A program made the translations under genes and the position numbers. A stretch of 64,000 nucleotides of DNA from Entonaema liquescens (Eukaryota > Ascomycota > Sordariomycetes > Xylariales > Xylariaceae), in the NCBI GenBank assembly GCA_902805475.1, contig CADCSX010000001.1, forward strand, positions 2,294,001 through 2,358,000, read 5' to 3'. Shown in pieces: positions 23,937 to 36,837 of this stretch. Positions within the stretch are counted from its first letter, which is position 1. Each line of letters begins with the position of its first letter. The notes below the pieces were generated by a model, which worked only from the letters and a program-made list of their open reading frames with translations, searched no databases and had not been told where the DNA came from.

Positions 23937-24834
23937 CCGCCCCCGATCCTCCTTACTACTCGCCGTACAAACCCCGAGGTCTACGTCTACATCTACTAGT
24001 TATCAAGGGTGCTGCCGCCGGCTAGGATTGCCGTTACGCAGTGTTATAAGGGCGTAAGGCCGTCCTTCTCGTCGACATGAAGGAGGGGCCAGGCGTGATA
24101 CGACGTCACCTATCCATCCAAATGAGAGCAATAAAGGATATTCACTTGCTCCAGAGTTTCGTTACCCTCCGGTCGACTATAGAGAAGAAAAGGAAGAATA
24201 GGGTAGCAAGATTCTGTAACATTAGAGCCAAGAGACACATGAACGTCGGTATCGCGTTGACGAGTATTTCCGTGCTATTTTGCTACAAATCCAAGATGAT
24301 GATGCGCCCATAGTATACAATTAGCAACGTCTCCGTCTTTCCAAAAACGTAAATTAGAAAGCGTTGTGTGAACACCTCCCACATCATTCACAACAATCGA
24401 TTACTACACCGTGGCTGACAACTCTTCATATCGTGATACGAAATTTTACAAAAGGTAGTAGTTAAAATGCATTTCAGATACAAAGCAGATAGCACCATAT
24501 AATTGTTAATTTTTCTTTATTCCTCGCTTTCGTCGTCTAGGTTGACCTAGCCGGTGTACATGGCTAATCGTCTATCTACCTCCTCTGCAGTACGTTGTCC
24601 CACGTCAGTAGTGGGCGTGGGGGCCAACATGCATCATCGGGGAATACGGAAGATAGCAGCTATCTACTCTTCCGAGCCCCCTACCAAATCATAATCCCGC
24701 TACCATGTTATATAAGAAGGACGCTCTCGATAGCCCTAAAAACCCACTGCCCACCGTGATATCGTTTTGTAGTAAAACTCCCGCATTGCCTCATAAACCG
24801 CCAACGATCAGTCTAATTGTACAGACGCACAAGA
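23937..24834. other. Convergent spacer PRE4 / GFA1
   Basis: The 3' flanks of two facing genes. A 78-codon frame at 24077-24313 has no recognisable content. The 24440-24520 stretch is AT-rich and probably holds polyadenylation signals. Confidence 0.5.
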
Positions 24835-27457
24835 TTATTCAACGGTGACCGACTTGGCCAGGTTTCGAGGGAAGTCGACGTTAAGACCTTCCATAACAGC
24901 TAGCCAGTAGGCAATAAGCTGGAGCGGGATGACGTTTAGGATACCCTGAAGGCAGTCGACAGTCTTGGGAACCTCGATCTTCTGCGCTTGGCTCGCTTGG
25001 AATTCCTCGTCGCCGGGATTGCAGATAACAATAGGCTTTCCGCCACGGGCAGCAACTATATACTTGTTAGAACCGGCTAAGATTAAACTGAAAAAAAAAA
25101 AAATTTAAAAAATAAAAAAAAATAAAAAAAAATCACGTACCTTGTTGGTAAGCATTGAGCGACTTCTTGAATAGATCATCACGGGTCAAGATCATGATAA
25201 TGGGGAGGTTCTCGTCAACCAGAGCCAGCACACCGTGCTTAAGCTCACCAGACATGACGGCTTCGCAGTGAAGATAAGAAATTTCCTTGATCTTCAGGGC
25301 ACCCTCGAGAGCGGTCGAGTACTGGCTGCCACGTCCCAGCAGAAGCAGGGATTTCTGGTTCTTGAAGGTCTTGGAGCACAACTCCTTAATAGACTGGTCT
25401 AACTTCAGGATCTCCTTGATCTGAGTAGAGATGTTGCCGAGACCCTCGATAATCTCCTCGCGTCTCTTTTGCTTAGACGCTCGGTCCTCGCTAAGAGATA
25501 GAGCGAACATAACCATAGCGATGAATTGCGACGTGTAGGCCTTGGTGGAAGCAACACCAATCTCGGGGCCGGCGTTGACGTGAACACCGCAGTGAGTTAG
25601 GAGGGAGATGGAAGAACCAACCACGTTGACGATACCGACAGTGAGAGCGCCGCGCTCTAGGCAGTATCGGAGGGCCATCAAGGAGTCGGCCGTCTCGCCA
25701 GATTGCGAAACGAACACGCATGTGTCGTCACGGAAAACGGGCGCCTCTCTGTCGAGGAAGTCGGAAGCCAATTCTACGGCAATTGGAATCTCCGCAAGCT
25801 CTTCGAAGATACCTCGAACAGCCATGCAAGAGTGATAACTTGTCCCACAAGCGATGAAGATGATACGTCGGCATCGGCGAATAGTAGCTATGTACGATCT
25901 TAGGCCACCAAGGGTAACAGTCTTGTTTTCTATGTCGAGACGACCTCTCATGGTGTTGACGACAGACTCGGGCTGTTCGAAGATTTCCTTCTGCATGAAA
26001 TGGTCGAACTTGCCCTTCATAATCTCCTGGAGCTCGAGCTCCAGAGTCTGGATGTTACGGACATTCGAGCTACCATCAGCCTTCTTGAGGCGGTGAATAT
26101 TCAGCGAGCCCTCGTGAATGTGGGCAATGTCGTCATCCTCTAGGTACATGACCTTCTTGGTGTGCTCAACGATAGCCGAGGGGTCAGATGAGAGGAAGAA
26201 CTCGGCGGGCATTGGCAAGCCATCATCAGTCATGAAAGCTCGAGACTGCGAGCGGTGGAGTAGGGACTTGTCGGGAGCGCCAAGCAGGGAGCTCGGAGCC
26301 AGAAAGTTGTCGCTCTGCTTCTTCAGGGCAACGTTCTGCGAGGCGGCCTCGGCGGGTAAGGCGCCATTCTCCTCGGAATACTCTACATCGACGAAGTCGA
26401 CCTTCATGCGCTTCTGGGTCTTCACACCGATGACGAGGGGCGAACCCTTGCGAGCAGCAATAACCTCGTGGGGTAGTGGACCGACTTGATTAGCAAGCCG
26501 TAGGCACCCTCGAGCTCGGTGATGACGGCCTTAGCAAGGTCGACAAAGTCAATGTGGGGATGTTGGTCGTACAGGTACTTCGCGAGCTTCGCAATGCACT
26601 CTGTATCGGTCTCGGTCTCGAACTTAAAGCCCTTTGCGGAAAGGAGGGTCTTCAATTCCTTGTAATTGGTGATGATGCCATTGTGGACGACTGAGAATTC
26701 CCATGTGGGGTCGGATCTAGAAGTGTGACGGTCGGGTTAGCAAGGGGACTCGTAAGCTCTGCTATGCAAAAGTATTTACCGGTGGGGATGGCAGTTCAGC
26801 CGAGAGGGAGGGCCGTGAGTAGCCCATCGAGTATGGGCGATACCGGCATGCGAGTCGAAAACCTTGGTGAGGTCCGGCTTGGACTCGTCAATGAGCTGCT
26901 TGAGCTTAGCAACCTTGCCGACCTCCTTGAAAGCGAGCACCTCCTTCTTCTTGTCGCCGTCGACAGCTATACCGGCCGAGTCATATCCACGGTACTCTAG
27001 ACGAGAGAGACCTATTTAATAAAAGATTACATGTCAGTTTTCAGTGTTTCAATTTATAATTGTTTGATATATGTAAACCTGGACTGCATTTTGCAGACAG
27101 CTTGTACAACAGATCAAGGAGAGCGGGTTGCGGCAGGTTGTCGCGTCTCACCGTTTACCAATGTGTCGAGGATAAACTTCCGGTCCTTCTCGACCAGGTA
27201 GTTGATGTAGCCGAAAATTCCACTATTATAAAAACTCGAATTAGCACTTCCGAATTGATTCCAACAACTTGATATTCCAAAGCTGCTTGTATCCCAACAG
27301 CTTCATCCCAAAGTTCGAAAACCCGTGAGGGCGTAGTTCAAACCATGAAGTGGGTTGACCGCCAGATTTGGGGACAGGACAAAGCTCCATTTTCGTTCCT
27401 TAGGAGCGACGAGGATAGCGGGATAAAAAGGATTCCGATCGAATTCACATACCACAT
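24835..27457 (-). CDS. GFA1: Glutamine:fructose-6-phosphate amidotransferase, 5 exons, one-base frameshift
   Basis: The model is complement(join(24835..25055, 25141..26716, 26780..27011, 27152..27222, 27453..27457)). The enzyme makes glucosamine-6-phosphate from fructose-6-phosphate and glutamine, the first step to UDP-GlcNAc and chitin. The N-terminus MCGIFGYINYL supplies the catalytic Cys2 of the class II glutaminase domain, followed by LEYRGYDSAGI, HTRWATHG and WEFSVVHNGIITNY. Two SIS sugar-isomerase domains follow (FIACGTSYHSC and SQSGETADS near residue 390; LLGRGSQYSTALEGALKIKE near 570). The C-terminus FPRNLAKSVTVE is family-typical. Only 5 nt of coding sequence lie in exon 1. At 26470-26473 a GGGG (CCCC in coding sense) is one base short: after IKSVHYP the frame slips, and one extra C restores HEVIAA... 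and a 701-codon product of normal size. Because the enzyme is normally essential in fungi, an assembly error is likeliest. Confidence 0.93.
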
Positions 27458-30400
27458 GTTGCCTTTAGCTTGGTGTTGCAAAGCAAGAATATGGGTGTAT
27501 TATCTGGCCTGAACTGCGGGATTCGCTCTTCTCCCTAGCTCTAGATGGATTTCCCAGGGTATCAACGATAAACGAAAGTCAATAGCGGTGAGCTTGAGGG
27601 AAGCTTTTTGGGAGGGGGACAGGATTAAGGAAGAAGAAGAAAGGATAGAGTTTCCAGAACTTATTTGGGGGGGGAAAGGTTGGGAGTGGCCAAGCTGGTT
27701 CTTTTTAAAGGTAAAAAGGGTTGTTACGGTATGGCTTTTTCTACGAAAGAACACTGGTGCTGGCATAGGCTTTTAGACTTGGTAACAACCTACCAAGTGT
27801 ACCCAAGTTGAGGCAGCATGTACGAGGACGTAGCTACCATAGTACCGCTACTAGTGGGCGGCGATGGACCTTAGAAGGTAAGAGGGGCTGCCAGGGGGGG
27901 GGTTAAGGTGGAGGGGGGAGAAAGTGATGTACCTTGCTACGATCGAATCCATGCCTTACTCGTGCGAAGTACGAGCTAGGTATCTTTAGGCTTGTTGTGA
28001 CTAGAAAGCGTTACCTGGGAGGTACCTCTCTTTCTAACCCTACATCCCACCACAACTTGAACAATCCACAACATCATGCAGCTGCAACGTATGTACATGA
28101 GGTAAGTATCAATGATACCGCATCATACATGTACCTACACCTATGCGTCTGGTGTCTACCGCCTGCTGGGTATGGTTGCTACATAGGTACATTGTATGCC
28201 ACGCACATACCTAAGCTAACCACCTGTAAAAGTTTAAACATCTTCTTTTTCCATCCTCTCCGTATTCTATTGGACTACATCGTGTCTTTGTCTTACATCT
28301 TTGAGCCAATCTTGTCAATCAATCCAAGCCTATCTACTCACTCGATTTATCCTTTATTTCTATCTCCAAGTTACTTACTTAATGGTCTGTGGGTTTTATA
28401 ACCCTATGTCCCTCGTTCCTAGTCTCTGCCGTTCTATTCGTTGCAAAGGGCGGGATTCAGCTGTCAGCCCTTGTTTTAGAAATTTTAGAAATCTACCGCC
28501 TTTCCATGTTCTTGTTCTTTGTGCTGCTAACCTCCTACCTTTCTGACGCGGCCAATCAATTTGACAAATCTATGCAGCGTGCCGAGTCTTTCATCATCTA
28601 GGCAATGACCAGTTTGCTAATACGACGATAATAAAATATTTTTGTTGTCTTACAAGAAATACTAAGACAAGAATTACACCCCGCCCATCTCAACTTCGCC
28701 TCCACTTCCGGTTCAAAGCTCCGAAGACGAAAAAGAATCATGTTGCACATATTCTCAACGTCGCCAATGACTGCCTCATCTCTCTTTCCTTTCTTGATTT
28801 TTCTCTAATATTTTCGTAAAATAATATCGCGACCAGCTGCCTTGTGAAAATCTTACTAAATACCGACCAGATGCTATTTATGCTTCCGCCATCACCCGAC
28901 TGAGCGTAGGCGCTATCCATTGGTGTCTTCGTGTTCACTGAAGATCGATTTCCAACCTGCAGGGCTCGCCGTTGGCCGGATCATCATCCTGGCCGCGGCC
29001 CCTTATTTTGGGGCTGTACCTGAGCTCTCTGGGCTTGGGGGCATACAGGTGAGGCTTGGCCCAAGCTGGCCAGAATGCTACCCTCCACTTCAAGTTCCCT
29101 GCTAGCTTGTTGAAAGTCCCGATATCAGAAACAATCCAGCGTCCGAACACGACCTCCTCTGACGACATGTCAAAAAAGGGGTCAACGGCGCGCAATGGGA
29201 ATGACGTGTCGTACATATTTCTATCTTACCTACAATCTGGTTGTTACAGCAATAAATCTACCTCATTATCAACATTTCCCGGCGTTCGGAATGAGTCCTG
29301 TACGGTTCAAAAATAAAAATTATCTCGATCGAAGCCTGGTTAATTCCGCAGGGAATGTCGCCATCATCCTTGATAATACATACCTGTCTAACCCTAATCT
29401 GAGCATCTGAGCGTCTGAGCTCTATTTTTTATTTAGTGGAACGGAATCTCCCAACGTCAATCATCCAGATCTTTGGTTATTGATCCTTCCAAAGATAAGG
29501 CATTGACAGGTCAGTACTAGCATTCTTCTGTCACCAAACCCCCATACGAGAGAGGATATAGATATGTCCCAATTATCAGACATCGTATTCCGTTTATCTC
29601 TCCTCGCCTCAATTCCAAGCTCGAGTTGTCGGTGAGGATTCTTGGTAATAGATTTGCGGTAATAATACTACTATCGCACCCGCTTTCCGTTGTTTTTTCC
29701 CCGTCATATGACCGAGTTGCCTAGGCTTTTATTCTTGTTGAAGCTAAAAGCGCCAATATGGCTATTCAAGTCAGCTCCGCCTGTTACCAACACCATCGCT
29801 CGCGCCGTCGCCTAGTTAGTGACTCGCGCCTAGCAAGGTTAGCTAAGAATAGCATCAACGCATAAACGCGATCTACCCAATAGGGATCCCTGCAAAGTTT
29901 GCACCTGGCCGCCGGTTACCAGCTATGTAGCATTGCCGGCAACCCACCCATTCTGATGTCAGATTGACAGGGTAAAAGTGCTTGATGTATTTATCCCGGA
30001 GGCCTACAGTTCGTCCAAGTCCGAACGACATCCCTCTGGAGGCGACACGTGGTAGTATTGCATCTACTTAATCTAGTTGGCTAGAGATCTCGCTACGCGT
30101 AACGCCATCTAATAAGCAGTTTTTATCACGAGGTTGTACAACATATTTGCGATCAAGGTGATTTAGTTGTAAATGCAACTTTGCAATCTTCTACTTGCGT
30201 ACTCTATACGATTCATGCACCACTGCTCCAATTAGATGAATACATGACAAAGAAGCCAGACTCACGCTCTCCCTTATCTTGGGGGCTTTTAGTAACAATT
30301 AATTAAGTTAGAGACTTTAGGGTTAATTGCTCCAGAGGTAACCTGAATAAGAATACTGAAGTCATCTATATTCATAACTACCTAAAACTCTCGCGACCTT

Positions 30401-32848
30401 TACCAGCTTGGAGTTTGCCGGCGTGAGGCTACTTACATAGTTCGTAGACATGACTAGCATGGTTCTTATATGACCTAGATAGCTCTCTACGCTAGGGAGA
30501 ACCCGTCCCTATGTCTCGATACACTTCATAACCCCGCAAGAAGCCAGGAAGGGTGTTTACAATTGACATACGTATTGTCAACGTCTTAGGCTCAATGCCG
30601 CAGGATCAAGTTCTGGATAACTCAAACACTTGATCGGGACTAGAAGAGCCCTCGCCAAGTAACTTGCCTGGTCCCCAATAGCTTGATGGGTAGTAGGAGG
30701 CTCATGTTATATACTACATACATGCATACCACCTACCTAAGGTAACAACATATGGGTCCGAGGCTGAGCTGGCCAATCCACAGGATGGTCGACCCTACAC
30801 ATACACTTTTTCACCCATGTACCTCCTCAGCCCTACGATCCTCTCTGTCTAGCGACGTATGTTCTAGCCAATAAGCAGCTTATCCCAACTAGCTTGTCGA
30901 GCTATAGCACTGTGGCTTCGTTCGAAACAAGTGTTGCTTACAGCTGCTTTTGATTGTAAAAGTCCTATGGGCAATCTTAGGACTTTTCTTCTCCCTTGCA
31001 TCACTCCCACAATATAGACAAGGGAGTTAGTATGAGAGGTGTTTGCCAAGCTTCTTAGGTAGTCCTCGGCCCCAAATACAAACTTGGGAACGACGTAAGT
31101 GGTGCTATATCGCTTCAGGTTAGACCCCGGCCGCATGTAGATACCTTTGACACCAAGACGAGTAGTAGTTATATACTATTGCTAGGTTTTCTTAACGAGA
31201 CTTGCCCTTTTACAAATGAGGTCTATTGAAGCTGCAGACTCCACTTGTTGATTGCTTCGTGTGGATTGCCATGTAACTCTACTCACCGCTTTTGTCTAGT
31301 TACCTCAAGGAGCACTGTGTACGTTGGACACTTGGCCCATTTCGATTTCAAGTCAATGTTTTTCAATACGCTTAGTTAACTATAGCTTAGTTTGCTCTTA
31401 CGGGATACTGTACGCGTCTTTTTATCGTATAGTTCGGGCTGTGATTAGAAAGCTATGGAACTATTTAAGCTCTGGTAGAATTAGGTGTATGATATCCTCA
31501 CTAGCGACTAGAATGCTTGATTATTGCTACAATGACTACCTGTATTTACAGGATTTTGAATTCATTTCCATCGTGACAATCTCGACAAATATATGAATAA
31601 TAGACTAAATAAGATGAGAACCATGGCCCTCTACGAGATAATCCCTTTCCTGCTCCCCCACCTTCGCTGCATGATACTATATACGGTTCTAGATATGGGG
31701 TATAAGCTTCCACAAATCTACGTATCCCAGATGATACCATGTGAGATAAGCACTATACCTTAACTAACGAGTTCCGTGACGTTTATTCTGGGGTCTTATG
31801 TCGCAGACCATTGACCTATGAGCTATGTGTATTTATTGGCTATGGGGCGTGGATGATACTATAACTCTGATTTAGCTCTACGCTCAAAGAAAACTACATC
31901 ACTATACAATAGCAAGATAGTCAGTCATGACGGTAAAAGCTTAGGATATAAACGTCGCACTTCTCCAAAAATAAAGTCTATCGGGTTAACCTGAGAAACA
32001 AGGCCCAAGACGGATCACGAACTAGTGTTCTGTGTGCCCCGTCTAGGGGAAACCCATAGGCCATTATTTAGAGGATATAGTAGTGCTAGAAGAGACCTGA
32101 AGGTTAGAGGTTATCTTACGTATTCACGTCAGTTGTTCAAAGGGCCTAGACTTGTATAAATATAGCCTTGTGTACGTAATTACGACACTGTCTACCCCCC
32201 TTGTGCCACGAGAGCTACGTAGATACTTAGAAATGTGTGTACACGACTATGCCAACGGCGAAAGTGTAACAAGGAAATTTACAGCATGTCTCAACTCTTA
32301 ATATAAAACGGTTACGAGGCGGTCATGACTAATACAGCTATCCCATGCTATTAACGATACCGGAGTCCAATATAGTCCATCCTATTAAGAGGCTCTGGCG
32401 CCTTGAGTGGTATGCTACACTTTGCCACTAAACAGGTAAATAAGGAAAATATAGTATTGCCCTTTAGGCGTTGCAATGACCTACCGGCAACTGGCTGGGA
32501 CTCTTAAGGAAGAGTAAATTAACGCAACAAGGCAAGCAAGTCAAGAGAAGTTCACGACGAAATGCTCGTAAGATCGTATCCTTGATCATATTATTCTAGA
32601 GGCCGAAGGGACCTCGCATGCCTTCTGTATATTTAATAATCGTACACCGAGGGCTAAGCTTTAGGTATATGCGCGGTTGACTGGGCTTCAGACGTCCACC
32701 TGTGCAGAAAAGTAAGCCCGAGCAGCGGCCAACTACTACCAATGCCCCGTGATAAGTTGTTCGGTTTAACCCTCTAATATATTGGTGAATATGGGCTAGA
32801 GGCGAACATACCGGCTAAGCGTTCTTCGAAATACTAGCCATGTCTGCT
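27458..32848. other. Long gene-poor interval (5.4 kb)
   Basis: 27458-27900 is the GFA1 promoter and 5' UTR area, with purine-rich stretches near 27590-27680 and G-rich runs near 27890-27925. The rest has only short frames (the longest, 27934-28401, is in repetitive CT-rich sequence with no recognisable protein). Minus 28935-29216 gives 93 codons without a known motif. From about 29800 to 32800 the sequence is rich in TA steps and stops, like old decayed DNA. No tRNA, repeat array or transposon end was recognised. Confidence 0.5.
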
Positions 32849-34259
32849 TTACAGTTTCTGGTACTCCAGCTTGCCTTCCAGCTTCTTCGCCTCCGCTAAT
32901 TTTCGGACCGCCTTATTGAAGTCGTCCTGGTTGACGGCATCTCGGTAGGCCTTGATCGCAAAGAGGCCGCTAAAAAGTTGAAGGATTAGCACATACTTCT
33001 GTATAATACAGCCCGTTAATTGGGGATGTAAAACTTACGCTTCCGTAACTACGTTTCGTAAATCAGCTCCATTCAGACCATCGCTCATCTTGACCACACT
33101 CTCGAAATCAATGTCGCCCTCGGTGACAACGCTCTGGGCGTGAATCTTGAGAATCTCCAGACGGCCGACTTCGTTCGGTAACGGGATCTCGATCTTACGG
33201 TCGAGACGACCAGCACGCAATAGCGCAGGGTCTAGGGTATCGGGTCGGTTTGTGGCCATGATAATCTTGGTCTTGCCCAGGTAGTCGAAACCGTCCAGCT
33301 GGTTGAGCAGCTCCATGAGCGTGCGCTGGATCTCTCGGTCCGCACTAGTACCTTCTGAGAATCGCCGACCGCCGATGGCATCGATCTCGTCCATGAAGAT
33401 GATGCACGGCTCGTGCTCCTTGGCATATCCGAACATTTCTCGTATAAGTCGCGCCGACTCGCCGATGTACTTGTCGACGATGGCTGAGGAAACGACTGTT
33501 CGTGTAGAAATTGAAGTGTTAGCTAAGTCAGACAACTAGGAGGATGTTATGCATTGTAGAATGGGAGCAATGTGCATACCTTTTAAGAAATTTGTCTCCA
33601 AACTGCTAGCTACAGCTCTTGCCAACAGTGTCTTTCCTGTGCCTGGAGGTCCGTATAATAGCACACCCTTGGGCGGCTTGATGCCCACTCTTAAGAATAA
33701 CTCGGGGTTCTTCAGCGGTAACTCGATGACCTCACGCAGCTCTCGGATCTGGTCGTTGAGACCACCAATACCTGCGAAAGAGACTTGACCGGGATCTTCC
33801 AGCGACATGTTGTAGACGAGGGGGTCGACTTCTCGGGGTAGCATTCGCATGATCGTCAGAGTCGTCATATCGAGCGCCACACGGGTTCCCTGCTTTAGTT
33901 TTGCCTTATCGACTTTTGATCTGCACCCGACGACATATCGGGGTCCTGAAGAGGCTTTGACGATAACTACAAGAACAAATCTGTGTTAGCATGCGTTTCT
34001 ACTAGAAGTTCCAAGTACTTTGTGTTGGTGGTGGCGGTCGTGACCTACATCTCTCCTCGTCAAGTTGCTTTAGCACTTCGCCGATAATCTGTCCGACACT
34101 TTGCAAGGCCTTGATATTTTCTTCGGTCTGGTTGAACTCCTTCTCTAATCCCTTGATTTCCAGGCGCAGGGCCTTAAGCTTCGATTCCCATTCTCGCGAC
34201 TCGATGAGCTTGGCTCGGAGCGCTTGGAGCGCATGCTCCCGTTCTTGGTCCGAGGCCAT
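32849..34259 (-). CDS. RPT4: 26S proteasome regulatory ATPase subunit RPT4 (PSMC6/10B), 4 exons
   Basis: The model is complement(join(32849..32969, 33039..33495, 33580..33966, 34049..34259)), 391 aa; all three introns (82, 84 and 69 nt) close in phase. The N-terminal 70 residues form a coiled coil (KLKALRLEIKGLEKEFNQTEE). An OB-type segment follows (FIVKASSGPRYVVGC), then the AAA+ domain: Walker A GPPGTGKT near residue 179, Walker B IIFMDEIDAIGGRR near 234, and the SRH-like ATNRPDTLDPALLRAGRLDRKIE. The C-terminus is LEGKLEYQKL, without the HbYX motif. RPT4 also lacks that motif in yeast. As part of the 19S hexameric ring it unfolds ubiquitinated substrates. Length and motifs are normal and no defect is seen. 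Confidence 0.95.
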
Positions 34260-35275
34260 GGTTTGTTGTTGATGATACGGGTTCGGAAGGGTATCAAGTG
34301 GTAATAAAAAATTGAAATGTCAGGTATTTTATCTAGAGAAAGTGTAGGTCGGCGTTGTACAGGGAGTCGGGATGGGTTTGCGAATGGAAAGTTAATTAGA
34401 TGGAGCTTAACAACGAGGCCGTTAGCCGTTGCTGGTAGCTGATGAAGCTTCCGTTTGCCTGGTCGGGCCTGCTAATCGTAGACCCACAATAGGCCGAACT
34501 TCTGCCGCTTCTGCCGCGTATTATGTGTACCTGCGCAGAATAACGTCAAAATAAGTACCGATATTGAATAGACCTCTTTCCATAAGTTTATTTTTCAACC
34601 AAACTGAATACAAAGAAATTCCAGACAATTACATTATTAAATAAAGATTATTAGATTCAAAGTGTCAGAGGTGAATGTACTTTCATTCACCATTCAAAAA
34701 TGGTAAAGCTACAAGGGATTGAACGTGAAGTACCTTTATTGCGACATTGAAAAAGGACACAAGCATTACGTAATTCATTCTCACATGGATTTGAATGCAC
34801 TGGCAATGCGATGTCATACATCGAAAACAATAATCCCTCTCCTCTTAAAATTAACAAGATGCAAATAGTGTCTATAATACATGTATATACGAATGGCCTA
34901 GAAACGTTTTCTTCCATTCCTTCAAAGGTTAAAGTATTGTATATCTCAAAACTTAGCTAAACAAGCTATCTGCTATGGTTGAAGTTGATTAGAAATATAA
35001 AGCTTGATCCGTTCATTAACTTATCCTGCAATTCGAACCTCTCGGCGAGGATCAAAAGAATACAGTGCAGCCAATGCTATGCTCCTGGGGTATATGGTGT
35101 AAATCCTGATGCAGCAGCGTCCTCGTCACCTACATATGTAGCAATATGTAGCATGGTCACCAGCAACTGAGCTGATGGAGTGTCTCTGCGAAGTCCCGTC
35201 TCCGGAACTTTCTGTATGGAACATCATAAGCGTAAACTCATAAGGCGAAGAGAAAAAAAAAACACAAATCCATCA
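34260..35275. other. Upstream region of RPT4 and 3' flank of the next gene
   Basis: The right part of this spacer is the 3' flank of the minus-strand gene starting at 36837, and the left part is the RPT4 promoter. It is AT-rich at 34560-34700. No gene or known proteasome control motif was seen. Confidence 0.5.
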
Positions 35276-36837
35276 CTAAGATTCCGCCGCCGCTTCCGCT
35301 TCCGCTTCTGCATTCTGCCACTCGGTTGTAATCTCCTCCCGTACCGTCCGACACCATTTCCAAATGGCCTCTTCGAAGTCTACCCACACTTGGGGATCGG
35401 TGTTGTAGACCACCCCCATGACGTCCACCTTCAGCATCACTTCATACCGCAGTTCAGCCGCTTTGATCCAGTATCGCAAGTTCTCTGCGCACCGGTATGG
35501 CTTTTGCGTATCCGTGTGAAAGGCCCCGATGGCACCAAAGCGTCGCCGCGACTTCTTGACTGCTGTATTATGAAGCCTGACAAGCCTCAAACCGTTCTGT
35601 AGGCTTTCTAGGAAGGGTGTTGGCAACTGTGACGCCTTATCGACTGGCGTCCATGGGGGCAGGGGCTCATTGTCAGTGTCGATCGAGCTTAGGAACGCAA
35701 TCTCGCGCTCGATTTCTCTTCCCGACCAGTCACCCTTTATCCACGTCCAGCTGGCTCGCTCAGCACGCTCGGCTTTCTCAATCTCTTCCTCTTTTCTAAG
35801 CATGACGCGTATGCTTTCAATCCACGATGTCATCGTCTTATATTCTTCGCCACGAGGACCGCCGGCAAAACACCTAGTCGCCATGTGCTTTAGCACCTCC
35901 ATGACGGAAAGCAGCTCCGAGCGTATCTCCTTTTCGGACCTGATAGAGTCCAAACGGTCTGGGTGCTCGTGTGCCGTGTAATATATCTTGGCGGCGCGAA
36001 TAGCTAGGGTCATCACGTCGAGTAGTTGCACTCCTTGGACTTCGTACATGGTCTGTGTTGGCTTGGGAGCTGATTTGCCTACCGGGGCCGCCTCGGTAAG
36101 CGTTTTCGAGGCAGCGTCTAACGCCTTGGTCAAGTCTGCTTTCAGCTCCTCAATCGTGGGGGTTTGGGAATGTGCTTCTCCCGGTGATTGTAGGTGCTCG
36201 TAGTTGGTGGTAAGACATCTAGATCTGGTTCCTCGTAGTCATCCCAATCGAATTCATCCGGGTCTTCGGTAGGTGACTCAAACATGAAGCCACCGCTGAT
36301 ATTCTGGGCGCCAAGGTCTGGGCTGCTGCCCATCGAGGCGTAGGAAGAGTCTACATCTGAGCCGGAGGCTTTCTGATTCAACACAGCGGAGGGATCCAAC
36401 AGCGACAAGTCCAAAGTGGCTCTTGGGTGTCTTTTTCTCGCTAGTCGCCCTCCTTTTCCATCTAGCAGCCCCGTCCTTGCAAAATAGTACTGCAGATGGG
36501 ATATGCTTCCCAAGCTCAGAACACTCTCTCGATGCTTTGCACTGTTCGCAAAATCGGTCGCCTGTGGTTTTGTAAACCCGCGCTTCTTCAGAGGTCTATC
36601 CAAACTTATTGTAGACAAGCGGGAGGAGGCATAGCTTGAAGAAGATAGTCTAGACGTATCACTAATCAGTGAATCTCGGTACGAACCGTCAGCGCTCGAA
36701 GCGCGGGAGGCGGATGAAGTGGTCGAGAGACACCGAGCCGAGTCTGCCCTATTAGAACCTATGGCGGGACCAGGAGTTCTCTCGGGAGAGGGAGAGTCGC
36801 GACGGAAAGTTGGTCGCTCGTTCTTATTAGTCGCCAT
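35276..36837 (-). CDS. Conserved fungal protein of unknown function, one-base frameshift
   Basis: The ATG at 36837 (MATNKNERPTFRRDSPSPER) opens a frame that runs to IPKPP and then stops in the next few codons. The downstream frame (TKALDAASKTLTEA...) continues to 35276. The break falls in GGGGG at 36158-36162 (CCCCC in coding sense). Adding one C gives PKPP followed by TIEELKADLTKAL and a continuous 520-codon protein, so one missing base explains everything. The N-terminal 200 residues are Ser/Arg-rich and probably disordered, with a conserved-looking HLQYYFARTGLLDGKGG. The next part is acidic (DEFDWDDYEEPDLD). The C-terminal half is helical and Trp-rich (ASWTWIKGDWSGREIEREIAFLSSID). I recall such proteins only as uncharacterised fungal proteins, so no function is proposed. 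Confidence 0.85.

Noticed and set aside
28935..29216. 93-codon minus-strand frame (ending RLEIDLQ)
   Set aside because: Looks mildly protein-like but has no recognised domain, overlaps frames on the other strand and has no supporting signals.
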